Origin: Isoptericola cucumis
GTDB taxonomy: Bacteria; Actinomycetota; Actinomycetes; Actinomycetales; Cellulomonadaceae
DNA length: 64,000 nucleotides
Direction of reading: 5' to 3'
NCBI RefSeq assembly: GCF_014635665.1
Contig: NZ_BMDG01000015.1
Span: 1 to 64,000, forward strand
The position numbers and the translations under genes are program-made. This document shows positions 45,324 through 56,447 of this stretch, piece after piece (the stretch's first letter is position 1; each line of letters starts with the position of its first letter). The notes beneath the pieces were generated by a model that was given only the letters and a program-made list of their open reading frames with translations, searched no databases and was not told the origin of the DNA.

Positions 45324-46222
45324 CAGCGCCCCTCCTCGTCGGTGGCCGGGCCGTCTGGGGCCGGGCCGTCACTGTCCGGGCCGTCACTGTCCAGGCCCGT
45401 CGAGGTGCCCGACGAGGTGCCCGGCGGGTCGGCCTCGGCGGTGAGCAGGCCGGCCTCGGCGAGCTCGCGGCCGACGAGCGTCTCCTCGGCGGCGAGCACC
45501 GCGGTGGCCGACCGCTGCTGGCCGCGGATGCGCAGCACCCGTGGGACGGAGTGCTCCAGCGGCCGCCCGTCGGGCCCCAGCGCCGGCGTGTCCATGGCGT
45601 TGTTCTGGGCGTAGACGCCGGGCGCGGGCAGGGGCGTGATCGTCTTCCCCTCGGGCAGCGCCGCCACCTTCGCGGCCGCGAGCGCACGCTGCGTCGGCCG
45701 GGAGCTGAGCCGGCGCCGGTGGGTGAGCACCAGCCCCGCGAGCGCCGCGGTGACCAGCAGCACGCCGACCACCTCCATGGCCAGCACGTACTCCGAGAAC
45801 ATCAGGCGGGCGAGGGCGACCGGGTTGGTCACCGCGTTCGCCTCCGCCAGCCCGACGGCGGGCGGGAAGGCGGCGCGGGAGATCACCCCGAGCAGCACCA
45901 CCGCGAGCCCGACGCCGAGCAGCACCCCGATCCACCGCTGGCCGCGGATGGTCTCGGTGAGCGAGTCGGCGGCGTCGATGCCCACGAGCATCAGCACGAA
46001 GAGGAACAGCATCATGACGGCGCCCGTGTAGACGACGACCTGCACGACGCCGAGGAACGGCGCCTCCTGCGCGACGTACAGGATCGCGAGGCAGACCATC
46101 ACGAACATCACGCAGATCGCGGCGTGCACGGCCTTGCGTGCCACGAGCAGCCCCAGCGACGCCAGGACCATCAGCGGCGCCAGCACCCAGAACAGGGCGG
46201 CCTCGCCGCCCGTCGCGGTCAC
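45323..46222 (-). CDS. nuoJ: NADH-quinone oxidoreductase subunit J, with long C-terminal tail
   Basis: A 299-residue subunit, GTG 46222 overlapping the nuoI stop (GTGA). Five membrane helices occupy residues 8-170, including the conserved [21 protein letters not shown]. Typical NuoJ is about 170-200 residues; here about 120 extra residues follow, ending in a repetitive Ser/Asp/Gly/Pro tail ([16 protein letters not shown]). Such tails are common in actinobacterial NuoJ and face the cytoplasm by prediction. The DNA repeat (about 45,355-45,395) may be length-variable. Confidence 0.93.
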   Translation of the reverse strand: MTATGGEAALFWVLAPLMVLASLGLLVARKAVHAAICVMFVMVCLAILYVAQEAPFLGVVQVVVYTGAVMMLFLFVLMLVGIDAADSLTETIRGQRWIGVLLGVGLAVVLLGVISRAAFPPAVGLAEANAVTNPVALARLMFSEYVLAMEVVGVLLVTAALAGLVLTHRRRLSSRPTQRALAAAKVAALPEGKTITPLPAPGVYAQNNAMDTPALGPDGRPLEHSVPRVLRIRGQQRSATAVLAAEETLVGRELAEAGLLTAEADPPGTSSGTSTGLDSDGPDSDGPAPDGPATDEEGR

Positions 46223-46971
46223 CGGTCACCCCCGACGTGCCCGCCGGTCGCGGCCTCCCGGGTGGCGACGGCGGCCTTGGTGGCGCTGCCGCGCAGCCGG
46301 TGCCGGCTCGGCACCGGCTCCGGCGCGTCGCCCGAGACCACCCGCACGGCCGAGTCGAGCGTGGGGTCGTCCTCGCGGTGCTCGCGGACCCAGTCGACCT
46401 GCGCCTGCGTCGGCGCGGCCACCTCGCCGCGGTAGTACTCCGTGTCGGTGGTCCCCTCGACCATCGGGTGCGGGGCGGCGAGCATGCCCTCGGCCAGCGG
46501 AGCGAGCAGGTCGGTCTTCTCGTAGATCATCCCGGCGCGGTCCGGCCCGGCGAGCTCGTAGTCGTTCGTCATCGTCAGCGCCCGCGTGGGGCACGCCTCG
46601 ATGCAGAGCCCGCAGAAGATGCAGCGCAGGTAGTTGATCTGGTAGACGCGGCCGTACCGCTCCCCCGGCGACATGTGGCCGCCGTCGGGCAGGTCGGCGT
46701 TGTCGGCGCCCTCGACGTAGATCGCGTCGGCCGGGCACGCCCAGGCGCACAGCTCGCAGCCGATGCACTTCTCGAGCCCGTCGGCGTACCGGTTGAGCTG
46801 GTGGCGCCCGTGGTAGCGCCGCTGCGGCGCGGTCTTCTTGCGCGGGTACTGCTCGGTCACCGTGGGCCGGAACATCGACGAGAACGTCACGCCGAAGCCC
46901 GCCACGGGGGCGAACAGCTCGCCGAGCGGTCCCTTCTTCGGACGGAGCGGCTCGTACGGCTTGTCGGTCAT
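46219..46971 (-). CDS. nuoI: NADH-quinone oxidoreductase subunit I (two 4Fe-4S clusters)
   Basis: A 250-residue ferredoxin-like subunit from ATG 46971, overlapping nuoH by ATGA. Two complete 4Fe-4S motifs are visible: [12 protein letters not shown] (about 74-85) and [12 protein letters not shown] (about 117-128), which carry clusters N6a and N6b. The C-terminal 40 residues are a basic, low-complexity extension. It forms the electron path between NuoG and NuoB. Confidence 0.95.
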   Translation of the reverse strand: MTDKPYEPLRPKKGPLGELFAPVAGFGVTFSSMFRPTVTEQYPRKKTAPQRRYHGRHQLNRYADGLEKCIGCELCAWACPADAIYVEGADNADLPDGGHMSPGERYGRVYQINYLRCIFCGLCIEACPTRALTMTNDYELAGPDRAGMIYEKTDLLAPLAEGMLAAPHPMVEGTTDTEYYRGEVAAPTQAQVDWVREHREDDPTLDSAVRVVSGDAPEPVPSRHRLRGSATKAAVATREAATGGHVGGDR

Positions 46972-48293
46972 CGCGTCTCCTCGGGTCGGTCGACGGCGGT
47001 GCTGTGGACGTGGCGGCGGGCGCGCGGCGACGGCGGCAGGGACTGGCCCGGCAGCGGCGGCACGGGGAAGCCGGCGGCGAACGCGTCGACGACCCCCGGT
47101 GCGGCGGGGTCGGCGTCCAGGGCCTCGGCGCGGCCGGCCTTCGCGCCCGCGTCCTTGCTGGGCCAGAACCACACCAGGGCGATGACCACCGCCGCGGCGA
47201 CCAGCACGCCCACGACCAGCTGGGTGCGGGTCACGCCCGACAGGCCGAGGTACTGGAACACGCTCAGCACCACGACCCACCCGAGGGCGACCGGGATGAG
47301 CACCTTCCAGCCGAACTTCATGAACTGGTCGTAGCGCAGCCGCAGCAGGGTGCCGCGCACCCACACGAACACGAACATGACCGCCCAGAGCTTCACCAGG
47401 AACCACAGCACGGGCCACCAGCCCGTGTTGAGGGCGCCGTCGGCGATCGCGGACAGCGGCCACGGCGCGCGCCAGCCGCCGAGGAACAGGGTCGTGGCGA
47501 CGGCCGAGACGTTGAGCATGTTGATGTACTCGGCCAGGAAGAACCAGGCGAACTTCATCGACGAGTACTCGGTCATGTACCCCGAGACCAGCTCGCCCTC
47601 CGCCTCCGGCAGGTCGAACGGCAGCCGGTTGGTCTCGCCGATCATCGAGATCACGTAGACCACGAACGCGGGCAGCAGCGGCAGGAACCACCAGATGCCG
47701 GCCTGCGAGGCCACGATCTGCGACGTCGACATCGAGCCCGCCATGATGAAGACGCTCACCAGCGAGAGGCCCATCGCCAGCTCGTAGGAGATGACCTGGG
47801 CCGTCGAGCGCACCGACCCCAGCAGCGGGTACGTGGAGCCGGAGGACCAGCCGCCCAGCACGATGCCGTAAACGCCCAGCGACGCGCAGGCCAGCACGTA
47901 CAGCACGGCGACCGGGAAGTCGGTGAGCTGCGCCGGGGTCGTGTAGTCGGTGAAAGGGATCGTCACCTCGGGCCCGAACGGGATGACCGCGAAGACCAGC
48001 AGCGCGCAGAACACGGAGATCATCGGCGCCAGCAGGTAGACGACCTTGTCCGCCCGGGTGACGTTCACGTCCTCCTTGAGCAGCAGCTTCATCGCGTCCG
48101 CGAGCGACTGGAGCAGACCGAACGGGCCGTGCCAGTTGGGGCCCGGGCGCACCTGCATGCGCGCCACGACCTTGCGCTCGAACCAGATCGCGAACAGCAC
48201 GCTGGTCAGCAGGAAGACGACGATGAGCACGGCCTTGATCGCCGACACCCAGAGCCAGTCGTTGCTGAAGTCGGCGGCGACCCCGGGGATCAT
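46968..48293 (-). CDS. nuoH: NADH-quinone oxidoreductase subunit H
   Basis: A 441-residue membrane subunit at the quinone entrance, ATG 48293 overlapping the nuoG stop. Signature segments: [20 protein letters not shown] near residue 42, [13 protein letters not shown], and [23 protein letters not shown] near 225 with its conserved acidic residues. Eight to nine membrane helices. A cytoplasmic C-terminal tail of about 75 residues, Pro/Ala-rich, exceeds the E. coli length and is common in actinobacteria. Confidence 0.95.
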   Translation of the reverse strand: MIPGVAADFSNDWLWVSAIKAVLIVVFLLTSVLFAIWFERKVVARMQVRPGPNWHGPFGLLQSLADAMKLLLKEDVNVTRADKVVYLLAPMISVFCALLVFAVIPFGPEVTIPFTDYTTPAQLTDFPVAVLYVLACASLGVYGIVLGGWSSGSTYPLLGSVRSTAQVISYELAMGLSLVSVFIMAGSMSTSQIVASQAGIWWFLPLLPAFVVYVISMIGETNRLPFDLPEAEGELVSGYMTEYSSMKFAWFFLAEYINMLNVSAVATTLFLGGWRAPWPLSAIADGALNTGWWPVLWFLVKLWAVMFVFVWVRGTLLRLRYDQFMKFGWKVLIPVALGWVVVLSVFQYLGLSGVTRTQLVVGVLVAAAVVIALVWFWPSKDAGAKAGRAEALDADPAAPGVVDAFAAGFPVPPLPGQSLPPSPRARRHVHSTAVDRPEETR

Positions 48294-50923
48294 GCGGCAC
48301 CTCCGTCGTCGCTCGCGGCGGCCGCCGGGGCGACGCGCACCAGGTCGCCCGCGGCGGCGCCGAGGGCGTCGTGCACCCGGCTGCCGCGCGAGGCCAGCGG
48401 CAGCCACACCACGTGGTCGACCATCTCGGTGATCGCCACCGGGACGGTGATCGTGCCGCGGTCGGTGGACACGGCGACGCGGTCGCCGTCGTACACGTCG
48501 ACGGCGGCGGCCGTGGCCGCCGACATCCGGGCGACCGGCTGCTTGGCCGTGCCGGCGAGGAACTGCTCGCCGTCCTGCAGCGCGCCGTCGTCGAGCAGCA
48601 GGTGCCAGGTCGCCAGGACGGCGGAGCCGGCCGGGACCTCGGGCGGCTCCACGGTCCCGTCGTCGGGCGCCGGGCCGCGCGCCCCGCCCCACGCGGGCAG
48701 GGCCGCGACGGCGCGGTGCGCGGCGAGCGGCTCGCCGGCGCCGAGGTCGACGTCGAGCTGGGCGGCGAGCGCGTCGAGCACGCGGTGGTCCGGCAGCGCC
48801 GCGGACTCCAGAGCCTGCCCGAACGACCGCACCCGGCCCTCCCAGTTCCAGTACGACCCGGCACGCTCGACGGGCGGCGCCACGGGGAGCACGACGTCGG
48901 CGAGCTCGGTCGCCTCGGTGCTGCGCACCTCCAGGGCGACGACGAACCCGGCCGCGGCGAGGGCACGCCGCGCGTGGTCGGGGTCGGGCAGGTCGGCGAG
49001 CTCCACCCCGCCGACGACCGCTCCCTCGAGCTGACCCAACCACAGCGCGTCGAGGATCTCGCCGGTGTCCCGGCCCGGCTCGGCCGGCAGGGCGTCGGGC
49101 TCGAGGCCCCACGCGGCCGCGACCTCGGCGCGTGCCGCGGCGTCGTCGACCGGCCGGCCGCCGGGCAGCAGCCCGGGAAGCAGCCCCGCCTCGACGCCGC
49201 CGCGCTCGCCCGCGCGGCGCGGGACCCAGGCCAGCCGTGCCCCGGTGGCGTCCGCCAGCCGCACGGCCGCGGCGTACGCGCCGGGCGAGGACGCGAGCCG
49301 CTCGCCCACCAGGACGACGGCGCCCGGCTGCCCGAGCGCCTCGGCCACGTCGCCGACGGTCTCGGCGTCCGCGGCAGCGGCGACGAGGTTCCCGACCGCG
49401 CGGTCGGCGAGCGTGCCGAGCCACTCGGCCTCGGTGCCGGGCGCAGCCGGCAGCAGGGTGCCGTCCAGCCGGGCCAGGCCGCGGCTCGCGAACGGCGCCA
49501 CCGCGAAGACCCGCTGGCCGTGGGCGCGGACGGCCTTGCGCAGCCGCAGGAAGGTGACGCCCGCCTCCTCCTCGGCCTCGAGGCCCGCCAGCAGCACCGC
49601 GGGCGCAGCCTCCAGGTCGCCGAAGGTGACCCCGATCCCCGACCCCGCGACGGTGTGCGCGAGGAACGCCGCCTCCTGGGCCGAGTGGACCCGCGCCCGC
49701 TGGTCGACGTCGTGGGTGTGCAGCACGGCCCGGGCGAACCGCGACCACGCGAACGCGTCCTCGACGGTGAGCCGGCCACCGGGCAGCAGCCCGACGCCGG
49801 CGCCGTCGCGCGCCGCGGCCAGGCCCTCGGCCGCGAGCTCCAGCGCCTCGACCCACGACGCGGGCCGCAGCTCCCCGCGGGCCACGACGTTGCCGTCCTC
49901 GTCGAACCGGCGGTCGCGCACCAGCGGCGTCGTGATCCGGTCGGGGGCGGTCTGCCAGGTGAAGGCGAACCGGTCCTTGTCGGTGATCCACTCCTCGTTG
50001 ACCGCCGCGTCCTCGCCGGACAGGCGCCGCAGGACGACGCCGCGCCGGTGGTCGACCCGGATCGCCGACCCGCAGGAGTCGTGCTCCGCGACGCCGGGCG
50101 TCGAGACCAGGTCGAAGGGGCGCGAGCGGAAGCGGTAGGCCGCGCTGGTGAGCGCCCCGACCGGGCAGATCTGCACCGTGTTGCCCGAGTAGTACGACGA
50201 GAACGGCTGCCCGGACGTGTCGGGCAGGGCCGTGCCGGCGGTGGGCTCGCCGGGCGCCGACGGCGGCGGCGCGAAGTCGAGCACCGACTCGTCGAAGCGG
50301 CCGATCTGCTGGCCGGCCCCCCGCTCCTGCAGCGCGATGAACGCGTCGCCCGCGATCTCCTCGCTGAAGCGGGTGCAGCGCTGGCACAGGATGCAGCGCT
50401 CCCGGTCCAGCAGGATCTGGGTGGACACCGCGATCGGCTTGGGGAACGTGCGCTTGACGTCCTCGAAGCGGGTCTCCGCGCGCCCGTTGCTCATCGCCTG
50501 GTTCTGCAGGGGGCACTCGCCGCCCTTGTCGCACACCGGGCAGTCGAGCGGGTGGTTCATGAGCAGCAGCTCCATGACCCCGTGCTGCGCCTTGTCCGCC
50601 ACGGCCGACGTGCGCTGCGTCTTGACGACCATGCCCGGCGTGACCGTCATGGTGCACGACGCCTGCGGCTTCGGCATCGGCCGCACGTTGCCCTCGCGGT
50701 CGGGCATCGCGACCTCGACCAGGCACTGGCGGCACGCGCCGGCGGGCTCGAGGAGCGGGTGGTCGCAGAACCGGGGGATCTGGATGCCCACCTGCTCGGC
50801 CGCGCGGATGATCAGCGTGCCCTTCGGCACGGTGACCTCGACCTCGTCGATGGTCAGCGTGACCGTCTCGACGGGCTTGTCGACGCTGCCGCCCGCGGCC
50901 GGCCTGTCGGTGGTCGCCGTCAT
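48290..50923 (-). CDS. nuoG: NADH-quinone oxidoreductase subunit G
   Basis: An 877-residue iron-sulfur subunit, ATG 50923 overlapping the nuoF stop as ATGA. The N-terminal 2Fe-2S ligands are C-D-H and CRQC (about 54-71); a His/Cys-type cluster site is [14 protein letters not shown] (about 128); a CILCQRC with a later CPVGAL gives a further 4Fe-4S site. The rest (about 260-877) is the molybdopterin-oxidoreductase-like fold with long Ala/Leu-rich stretches. The molybdenum site has no evident function in complex I. Central electron-transfer subunit. Confidence 0.95.
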   Translation of the reverse strand: MTATTDRPAAGGSVDKPVETVTLTIDEVEVTVPKGTLIIRAAEQVGIQIPRFCDHPLLEPAGACRQCLVEVAMPDREGNVRPMPKPQASCTMTVTPGMVVKTQRTSAVADKAQHGVMELLLMNHPLDCPVCDKGGECPLQNQAMSNGRAETRFEDVKRTFPKPIAVSTQILLDRERCILCQRCTRFSEEIAGDAFIALQERGAGQQIGRFDESVLDFAPPPSAPGEPTAGTALPDTSGQPFSSYYSGNTVQICPVGALTSAAYRFRSRPFDLVSTPGVAEHDSCGSAIRVDHRRGVVLRRLSGEDAAVNEEWITDKDRFAFTWQTAPDRITTPLVRDRRFDEDGNVVARGELRPASWVEALELAAEGLAAARDGAGVGLLPGGRLTVEDAFAWSRFARAVLHTHDVDQRARVHSAQEAAFLAHTVAGSGIGVTFGDLEAAPAVLLAGLEAEEEAGVTFLRLRKAVRAHGQRVFAVAPFASRGLARLDGTLLPAAPGTEAEWLGTLADRAVGNLVAAAADAETVGDVAEALGQPGAVVLVGERLASSPGAYAAAVRLADATGARLAWVPRRAGERGGVEAGLLPGLLPGGRPVDDAAARAEVAAAWGLEPDALPAEPGRDTGEILDALWLGQLEGAVVGGVELADLPDPDHARRALAAAGFVVALEVRSTEATELADVVLPVAPPVERAGSYWNWEGRVRSFGQALESAALPDHRVLDALAAQLDVDLGAGEPLAAHRAVAALPAWGGARGPAPDDGTVEPPEVPAGSAVLATWHLLLDDGALQDGEQFLAGTAKQPVARMSAATAAAVDVYDGDRVAVSTDRGTITVPVAITEMVDHVVWLPLASRGSRVHDALGAAAGDLVRVAPAAAASDDGGAA

Positions 50924-52257
50924 CAGTGACCTCCCACTCCGGCGAGCGCCGGGGTGTGCTTGGGGGTGTACGGGAACAGGGCGCTCGCGCTCGGGTCGAA
51001 CGGGCAGCCCCGCCCGTCGATGTGCGCCTGGTACTCGTCGCGGAAGAGCTGGATGCTCGACGTCACGGGAGACGTCGCTCCGTCGCCCAGCGCGCAGAAC
51101 GCGCGGCCGAGGATGTTGTCGCACAGGTCGAGCAGGAGGTCGATGTCGCGCTCCTCGCCCTGACCCGCCTCGATGCGGTGCAGCACCTGCTTGAGCCAGT
51201 ACGTGCCCTCGCGGCACGGGGTGCACTTGCCGCAGGACTCGTGCGCGTAGAAGTCGGTCCACCGGCTCACCGCCCGCACGACGCACGTCGAGTCGTCGAA
51301 GATCTGCAGCGCGCGCGTGCCGAGCATCGACCCGGCCGCGCCGACGGACTCGTAGTCCAGCGGCGTGTCGAGGTGGTCGGCCGTGAAGATCGGGGTCGAG
51401 GACCCGCCGGGCGTCCAGAACTTCAGCTGGTGGCCCGCCCGCACGCCGCCCGCGAGGTCGAGCAGCTCGCGCAGCGTGATGCCGAGCGGGGCCTCGTACT
51501 GCCCCGGCCGGGTCACGTGCCCGGACAGCGAGAACAGCCCGTGGCCCTGCGACTTCGCCGTGCCCATGCCCGCGAACCAGTCGACGCCGCGGTCGAGGAT
51601 CCCCGGCACGGACGCGATGGACTCCACGTTGTTGACCACCGTCGGTCGCGCGTACAGGCCCGCGACGGCGGGGAACGGCGGCTTCAGCCGCGGCTGGCCG
51701 CGCTTGCCCTCCAGCGAGTCGAGCAGAGCCGTCTCCTCCCCGCAGATGTACGCGCCGGCTCCCGCGTGCACGGTGACCTCGAGGTCGAAGCCCGACCCGC
51801 GGACGTCCTTGCCCAGGTAGCCGGCGTCGTAGGCCTCCTGCACGGCCGCCATGACCCGGCGGTAGACGTGCAGCACCTCCCCGCGGACGTAGATGAACGC
51901 GTGGTGGCAGCCGATGGCGTAGCTGGTGATGATCACGCCCTCGACGAGGTGCTGCGGACTCGCCATCATGAGCGGGATGTCCTTGCAGGTCCCCGGCTCC
52001 GACTCGTCCGCGTTGACCACGAGGTAGCGCGGCCCGCCGTCGGGCGGGGGCAGGAAGCCCCACTTCATCCCCGTCGGGAAGCCTGCGCCGCCGCGGCCGC
52101 GCAGGCCCGAGTCCTTGACCGCCTGCACGACGTCGCCCGGTTCCATCGCGAGCGCCTTGGTGAGGCCCGCGTAGCCTCCGGCGGCCTCGTACGCGGCGAG
52201 CGTCCACGAGCGTTCGGCGTCCCACGTGTCCGTGAGCACGGGCAGCAGCTCAGTCAT
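50923..52257 (-). CDS. nuoF: NADH-quinone oxidoreductase subunit F (NADH/FMN site)
   Basis: A 444-residue subunit from ATG 52257, 8-bp overlap with nuoE. NADH- and FMN-binding motifs are [16 protein letters not shown] (about 54-70) and [19 protein letters not shown] (about 170). The 4Fe-4S N3 ligands are [11 protein letters not shown] (about 343-353) plus a later Cys (LCDN). This is the NADH entry point of complex I. The C-terminus ends in [10 protein letters not shown]. Confidence 0.96.
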   Translation of the reverse strand: MTELLPVLTDTWDAERSWTLAAYEAAGGYAGLTKALAMEPGDVVQAVKDSGLRGRGGAGFPTGMKWGFLPPPDGGPRYLVVNADESEPGTCKDIPLMMASPQHLVEGVIITSYAIGCHHAFIYVRGEVLHVYRRVMAAVQEAYDAGYLGKDVRGSGFDLEVTVHAGAGAYICGEETALLDSLEGKRGQPRLKPPFPAVAGLYARPTVVNNVESIASVPGILDRGVDWFAGMGTAKSQGHGLFSLSGHVTRPGQYEAPLGITLRELLDLAGGVRAGHQLKFWTPGGSSTPIFTADHLDTPLDYESVGAAGSMLGTRALQIFDDSTCVVRAVSRWTDFYAHESCGKCTPCREGTYWLKQVLHRIEAGQGEERDIDLLLDLCDNILGRAFCALGDGATSPVTSSIQLFRDEYQAHIDGRGCPFDPSASALFPYTPKHTPALAGVGGH

Positions 52258-53149
52258 CGACCTCGCCCTCCTTCTCCGGCTCGGGCTTCTTCTCCGGCTC
52301 GGGCTTCGCCGGTCCGCCGGACGGCGAGCGTCCCGGTGCGGCGTCGCCCGGCGCGGCCGGCTTGCGCTCGGCGCTCGACTGCGCGGTCCCCGTCTCGGGC
52401 GGCACCTCCGCGGGCTTCCCGCCACCGTCAGCGGGTGCGGGGCGCCGGCCGTCCTCCGGGCCGGCGGCGCCGTCCACCGAGGCGGCGGCCCGCGCCAGGC
52501 GCAGCCCCGCGAGGGTCGGTTCCCCCGCGCCCACGCCCTCGTCGGCGCGGCCGTCGGTGAAGCCCGCGAGCACCCGGCTCATCTGCTTGAACGAGCACAC
52601 CGACGCCGCACCCCGCGTCGGGGCGACGTCCTGCCCGGCACGCAGCCGGTCGGCGAGCTCCGTGGCGGAGCCGGGCGTCTGGTTGTCGAAGAACTCCCAG
52701 TTGACCATCACGACGGGCGCGTAGTCGCAGGCGGCGTTGCACTCGACCCGCTCGAGCGTGATCGCGCCGTCGTCGGTGGTCTCGTCGTGCCCGACGCCGA
52801 GGTGGTCGCTCAGCTCGTCGAAGATCGCGTCGCCGCCCATGACGGCGCACAGCGTGTTGGTGCACACGCCGACCGTGTAGGTGCCGTTCGGGTGGCGCTT
52901 GTACTGGGTGTAGAAGGTCGCGACGGCGCTGACCTCCGCGGGCGTGAGCCCCAGCTGCTCGGCGCAGAACATGATCCCGTCGCGGCTCACGTAACCGTCC
53001 ACGGACTGCACCAGGTGGAGCATCGGCAGCAGCCCGGAGCGCGGGTCGGGGTAGCGCGCCGTGATCGCGGCGGCGTCGGCGGTCAGGGACGCCAGCGTCT
53101 CGGCGTCGTACCGCGCCTGCGAGCGGGCGCTCGTCGGTTCTGCGGTCAT
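52250..53149 (-). CDS. nuoE: NADH-quinone oxidoreductase subunit E with charged C-terminal tail
   Basis: A 299-residue thioredoxin-fold subunit from ATG 53149, overlapping nuoD by ATGA. The 2Fe-2S ligands appear as VCTNTLC (about 96-102) and CNAACDYAP (about 139-147). The family is usually about 160-240 residues; here residues beyond about 195 are low complexity and end in repeated K-P-E-P-E-K units, encoded by an imperfect DNA repeat near 52,270-52,310. The tail probably does not contact the cluster. Confidence 0.95.
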   Translation of the reverse strand: MTAEPTSARSQARYDAETLASLTADAAAITARYPDPRSGLLPMLHLVQSVDGYVSRDGIMFCAEQLGLTPAEVSAVATFYTQYKRHPNGTYTVGVCTNTLCAVMGGDAIFDELSDHLGVGHDETTDDGAITLERVECNAACDYAPVVMVNWEFFDNQTPGSATELADRLRAGQDVAPTRGAASVCSFKQMSRVLAGFTDGRADEGVGAGEPTLAGLRLARAAASVDGAAGPEDGRRPAPADGGGKPAEVPPETGTAQSSAERKPAAPGDAAPGRSPSGGPAKPEPEKKPEPEKEGEVDD

Positions 53150-54489
53150 CGGTCGACCCCTCCCAGCACCGGGTCCAGGGACGCGACCGCCACGACGACG
53201 TCCGCCACCTGGCCGCCCTCGCACATCATCGACACCGCCTGGAGGTTGTTGAACGACGGGTCGCGGAAGTGCGCCCGGTACGGCTTGGTGCCGCCGTCGG
53301 ACACCGCGTGCACGCCGAGCTCCCCGCGCGGGTGCTCGACCGTCTGCCAGACCTGGCCGGCGGGGACCCGGAAGCCCTCGGTGACCAGCTTGAAGTGGTG
53401 GATCAGGGCCTCCATCGAGGTGCCCATGATGTGGCGGATGTGGTCCAGCGAGTTGCCCTGCCCGTCGGCGCCGACGGCGAGCTGCGCCGGCCACGCGATC
53501 TTCTTGTCCGCGACCATCACGGGAGCGCCCGCGGTGTCGCGCAGCCGCACGAGGCACTGCTCGACGATCCGCAGCGACTGGTAGCACTCCTCCAGCCGCA
53601 GCACCACGCGGGAGAAGCAGTCGGCGTCCGTCGACGTCGGGACGTCGAAGTCGTACGTCTCGTAGCCGGAGTACGGGAACGCCTTGCGCACGTCGTACGG
53701 CAGGCCGGCGGAGCGCAGCACCGGGCCGGTGACGCCGAGCGCCATGCAGCCGGCGAGGCTGAGCGCCCCCACCTCGGTGAGCCGCGCCTTGAAGATCGGG
53801 TTGGCGAGCATGAGGTCGCCGAGCTGACCGAGGTAGTGGCGGATCTTCGGCAGCGCGGCCCTGACCTGGTCCTCGAAGTCGTCGGGCACGTCCTGCGCCA
53901 CGCCGCCGGGGCGCACGTACGCGTGGTTCATGCGCAGCCCCGTCACCGCCTCGAAGAGCCGCAGGATCTCCTCGCGCCCCGTGAACCCGACCGTCATGAC
54001 CGTGGTCGCGCCCATCTCGTTGCCGCCCGTGCCGAGGCACACCAGGTGGGAGGCGACGCGGTTGAGCTCCATCATGAGGACGCGGATGATCGACGCCCGC
54101 TCGGGCACGTCGTCGGTGACGCCGAGCAGCCGCTCCGTCGCCAGGCAGAACGCCGTCTCCTGGAACAGGGGCGCGAGGTAGTCCATCCGGGTGCAGAACG
54201 TGGTGCCCTGCGTCCAGGTGCGAAACTCCATGTTCTTCTCGATGCCGGTGTGCAGGTAGCCGATGCCGCAGCGGGCCTCGGTGACCGTCTCGCCGTCGAT
54301 CTCGAGCATGAGGCGCAGCACGCCGTGCGTGGACGGGTGCTGGGGGCCCATGTTGACGACGATGCGCTCCTCGCCGACGGCCTCGCGCGCGATCTCGTCC
54401 CAGTCGCCGCCGGACGCCTCGAACCCCGGGATCCCGGGGTCGAAGTCGTCGGTCGGCGGCCTCGTGGCGGTGAAGGCGGGTGCAGTCAT
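53146..54489 (-). CDS. nuoD: NADH-quinone oxidoreductase subunit D
   Basis: A 447-residue 49-kDa-type subunit, ATG 54489 overlapping the nuoC stop (ATGA). The conserved [15 protein letters not shown] (about 47-61) and [11 protein letters not shown] motifs are present, and the quinone-site region [13 protein letters not shown] is recognisable. It is separate from NuoC (not fused as in E. coli). It forms the menaquinone-binding cavity with NuoB. Confidence 0.96.
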   Translation of the reverse strand: MTAPAFTATRPPTDDFDPGIPGFEASGGDWDEIAREAVGEERIVVNMGPQHPSTHGVLRLMLEIDGETVTEARCGIGYLHTGIEKNMEFRTWTQGTTFCTRMDYLAPLFQETAFCLATERLLGVTDDVPERASIIRVLMMELNRVASHLVCLGTGGNEMGATTVMTVGFTGREEILRLFEAVTGLRMNHAYVRPGGVAQDVPDDFEDQVRAALPKIRHYLGQLGDLMLANPIFKARLTEVGALSLAGCMALGVTGPVLRSAGLPYDVRKAFPYSGYETYDFDVPTSTDADCFSRVVLRLEECYQSLRIVEQCLVRLRDTAGAPVMVADKKIAWPAQLAVGADGQGNSLDHIRHIMGTSMEALIHHFKLVTEGFRVPAGQVWQTVEHPRGELGVHAVSDGGTKPYRAHFRDPSFNNLQAVSMMCEGGQVADVVVAVASLDPVLGGVDR

Positions 54490-55295
54490 GAGTACTGCCT
54501 CCTCGTGTCCGGCGGCGGCACCGTGGCGCCCTTGTACTCCACGGGGATGCCGCCGAGCGGGTAGTCCTTGCGCTGCGGGTGGCCGGGCCAGTCGTCCGGC
54601 ATCTCGATCCGCGCGAGCCCGGGGTGGTCGTCGAAGACGATCCCGAAGAAGTCCCACGTCTCGCGCTCGTGCCAGTCGTTGGTGGGGTACACCGACGTCG
54701 TCGACGGCACGTGCGGGTCGGCGTCGGGGACGGCGACCTCGAGGCGCACCCGGCGCCCGTGGGTGACGGACGTCAGGTGGTAGACGGCGTGCAGCTCGCG
54801 GCCGACGTCCTGCGGGTAGTGCACGCCCGACACGCCGAGGCTGAGCTCGAAGCGCAGGTCCTGGTCGTCGCGCAGGGCCCGGCTCACCGCGACCAGGTGC
54901 TCGCGCGCCACGACCAGGGTGAGCTCGGCGTGCTCGTGCGGCGGGTCGGTCTGCGGGTCGACGACGACGCGCTCGACGGCGTCGTCGAACGCGACCCCCG
55001 CCTCGCCCAGCACCTCCGCGAGCACGTCCACCGCCTCGTCGAACCAGCCGCCGTAGGGCCGCGACGCGGCGCCCGGCAGCGCGACGGGCTGCACGAGCCC
55101 GCCGTAGCCCGAGGTGTCGCCCGAGCCGTCCACGCCGAACATCCCGCGGCGCACGTCGACCACCTCGGGGCCGTGGCCGGCCCGGCCGGCCTGGTCGCTG
55201 CCGGACACGACCTCGTCGGCCCGGGGACCGGCGACCTCCGCCGGCTGCGGCACGGGCCTGTCCGCGCCCGCGCCGCCCGTCGTGCCGTCCGTCAT
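54486..55295 (-). CDS. nuoC: NADH-quinone oxidoreductase subunit C
   Basis: A 269-residue 30-kDa-type subunit from ATG 55295. The signature [23 protein letters not shown] and the [10 protein letters not shown] end are clear (about 205-255). The first ~75 residues form a Gly/Asp/Pro-rich extension not found in minimal homologues. Overlaps with nuoB and nuoD by ATGA. Confidence 0.95.
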   Translation of the reverse strand: MTDGTTGGAGADRPVPQPAEVAGPRADEVVSGSDQAGRAGHGPEVVDVRRGMFGVDGSGDTSGYGGLVQPVALPGAASRPYGGWFDEAVDVLAEVLGEAGVAFDDAVERVVVDPQTDPPHEHAELTLVVAREHLVAVSRALRDDQDLRFELSLGVSGVHYPQDVGRELHAVYHLTSVTHGRRVRLEVAVPDADPHVPSTTSVYPTNDWHERETWDFFGIVFDDHPGLARIEMPDDWPGHPQRKDYPLGGIPVEYKGATVPPPDTRRQYS

Positions 55296-55843
55296 CGCAG
55301 CAGCCCCTTGAGCTCGAACGTCGGCGTGGCCTCCAGCGCGGCCGCCTCGGCGGCCGCGGCCGCCTCCCTGCGGTTCACGCCCAGCGGCGCGTCCTGGATC
55401 TGCTGGTGCAGCGCCAGGATCGCGTTGATGAGCATCTCGGGACGGGGCGGGCAGCCGGGCAGGTAGATGTCCACCGGCAGGATGTGGTCGACGCCCTGCA
55501 CGATCGCGTAGTTGTTGAACATCCCGCCGCTCGACGCGCACACGCCCATCGAGAGCACCCACTTGGGCTCGCTCATCTGGTCGTAGACCTGCCGCACGAC
55601 CGGGGCCATCTTCTGGCTCACGCGCCCCGCGACGATCATGAGGTCCGCCTGACGCGGCGACGCGCGGAAGACCTCCATGCCGAACCGGGACAGGTCGAAC
55701 CGCGACGCACCGGCCGCCATCATCTCGATCGCACAGCACGCCAGGCCGAACGTGACCGGCCAGACCGACGCCTTGCGCAGGTAGCCGGCCAGGTCTTCGA
55801 TCGTCGTCAGCAGGAAACCCGAAGGCGACTCCTCGAGCCCCAT
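55292..55843 (-). CDS. nuoB: NADH-quinone oxidoreductase subunit B (4Fe-4S cluster N2)
   Basis: A 183-residue subunit; ATG 55843 with GGGAGGAGGG just upstream fixes the start. Cluster N2 ligands are [10 protein letters not shown] (adjacent Cys), [13 protein letters not shown] and [11 protein letters not shown]2 passes electrons to menaquinone. The C-terminal extension after PLGVNRREA is Ala/Glu-rich. It follows nuoA after a 93-bp gap containing two hairpins, the only real gap inside the operon. Confidence 0.96.
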   Translation of the reverse strand: MGLEESPSGFLLTTIEDLAGYLRKASVWPVTFGLACCAIEMMAAGASRFDLSRFGMEVFRASPRQADLMIVAGRVSQKMAPVVRQVYDQMSEPKWVLSMGVCASSGGMFNNYAIVQGVDHILPVDIYLPGCPPRPEMLINAILALHQQIQDAPLGVNRREAAAAAEAAALEATPTFELKGLLR

Positions 55844-55865
55844 GTTCCCTCCTCCCTGTCCAGGA

Positions 55866-55925
55866 GGTGCCGGTCGTGCCGGCACCGTTGCCGTCCTTAC
55901 CGTTCGGTCCCCGCCGTCGGCGGGG
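55866..55925 (-). promoter_or_regulatory. Two hairpins in the nuoA-nuoB leader
   Basis: In the transcript, CCCCGCCG/CGGCGGGG (55925-55909, 1-nt loop) is followed by GGTGCCGG/CCGGCACC (55886-55866, 5-nt loop), then the nuoB ribosome site. They may mark an RNA processing or partial termination point that lets nuoA and nuoB-N be made in different amounts. Confidence 0.4.
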
Positions 55926-55936
55926 GGGGTGGGTCG

Positions 55937-56299
55937 TCAGACCCAGTCGAAGCCGCCGCGCCTCCACTCGTAGACGAACGGGACCGTGATGAGAGCCAGG
56001 AACGCCAGCATCGCCACCAGCCCGAACCCGGCGAGCACCGTGAAGTCCACGGCCCACGGGTAGAGGAAGACCACCTCGATGTCGAAGACGATGAACGTCA
56101 TCGCGACCAGGTAGTACTTGATGGGCAGCCGCCCGCCGCCGTCGGCGAGCGGCGTCGGCTCGATGCCGCACTCGTAGGCGTCGAGCTTGGCCCGGTTGTA
56201 CCGCCGGGGCCCGATGACGGCGCTGGCCGCCACGCCCCCGAGGGCGAGGACGGCGGCGATCCCCATGAGGACCAGCACCGGGACGTACGGATTGGTCAT
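55937..56299 (-). CDS. nuoA: NADH-quinone oxidoreductase subunit A
   Basis: A 120-residue subunit with three membrane helices. The motif [11 protein letters not shown] (about 39-49), including the surface-loop Cys near the quinone site, and [15 protein letters not shown] (about 70-84) are diagnostic. Start ATG 56299 is preceded by AGGAGG. It is the first nuo gene, and is linked back to the menJ-like gene by a chain of ATGA-overlapping mini-ORFs. Confidence 0.95.
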   Translation of the reverse strand: MTNPYVPVLVLMGIAAVLALGGVAASAVIGPRRYNRAKLDAYECGIEPTPLADGGGRLPIKYYLVAMTFIVFDIEVVFLYPWAVDFTVLAGFGLVAMLAFLALITVPFVYEWRRGGFDWV

Positions 56300-56358
56300 C
56301 GTCCCCTCCTGACCTGCGCTCGCATTCCGACCACTTCCTTGTGCTCGTCGTGACTCAT
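56296..56358 (-). CDS. Possible 20-residue leader ORF before nuoA
   Basis: ATG 56358 to TGA 56296, the stop overlapping the nuoA start as ATGA. It ends with tandem AGG-AGG Arg codons that double as the nuoA ribosome site. Its start overlaps the stop of a second mini-ORF. Codon bias is weaker than in real genes, so it may act by translation rather than through its product, or be chance. Confidence 0.25.
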   Translation of the reverse strand: MSHDEHKEVVGMRAQVRRGR

Positions 56359-56447
56359 GCTCCGCCGCTTCCGCCCGATCGCTGCGGTGCCTCGCTCCGG
56401 CACATCTCGTCCCTCGACGTACCTCCGCGGGGGCTCCTCACGCTCAT
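56355..56447 (-). CDS. Possible 30-residue ORF linking menJ-like gene and nuoA
   Basis: ATG 56447 overlaps the menJ-like stop (ATGA) and its TGA overlaps the next mini-ORF start (ATGA). Composition is Arg/Gly/Ser-rich with relaxed third positions, so a functional protein is doubtful. The value is in the unbroken ATGA chain. Confidence 0.2.
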   Translation of the reverse strand: MSVRSPRGGTSRDEMCRSEAPQRSGGSGGA

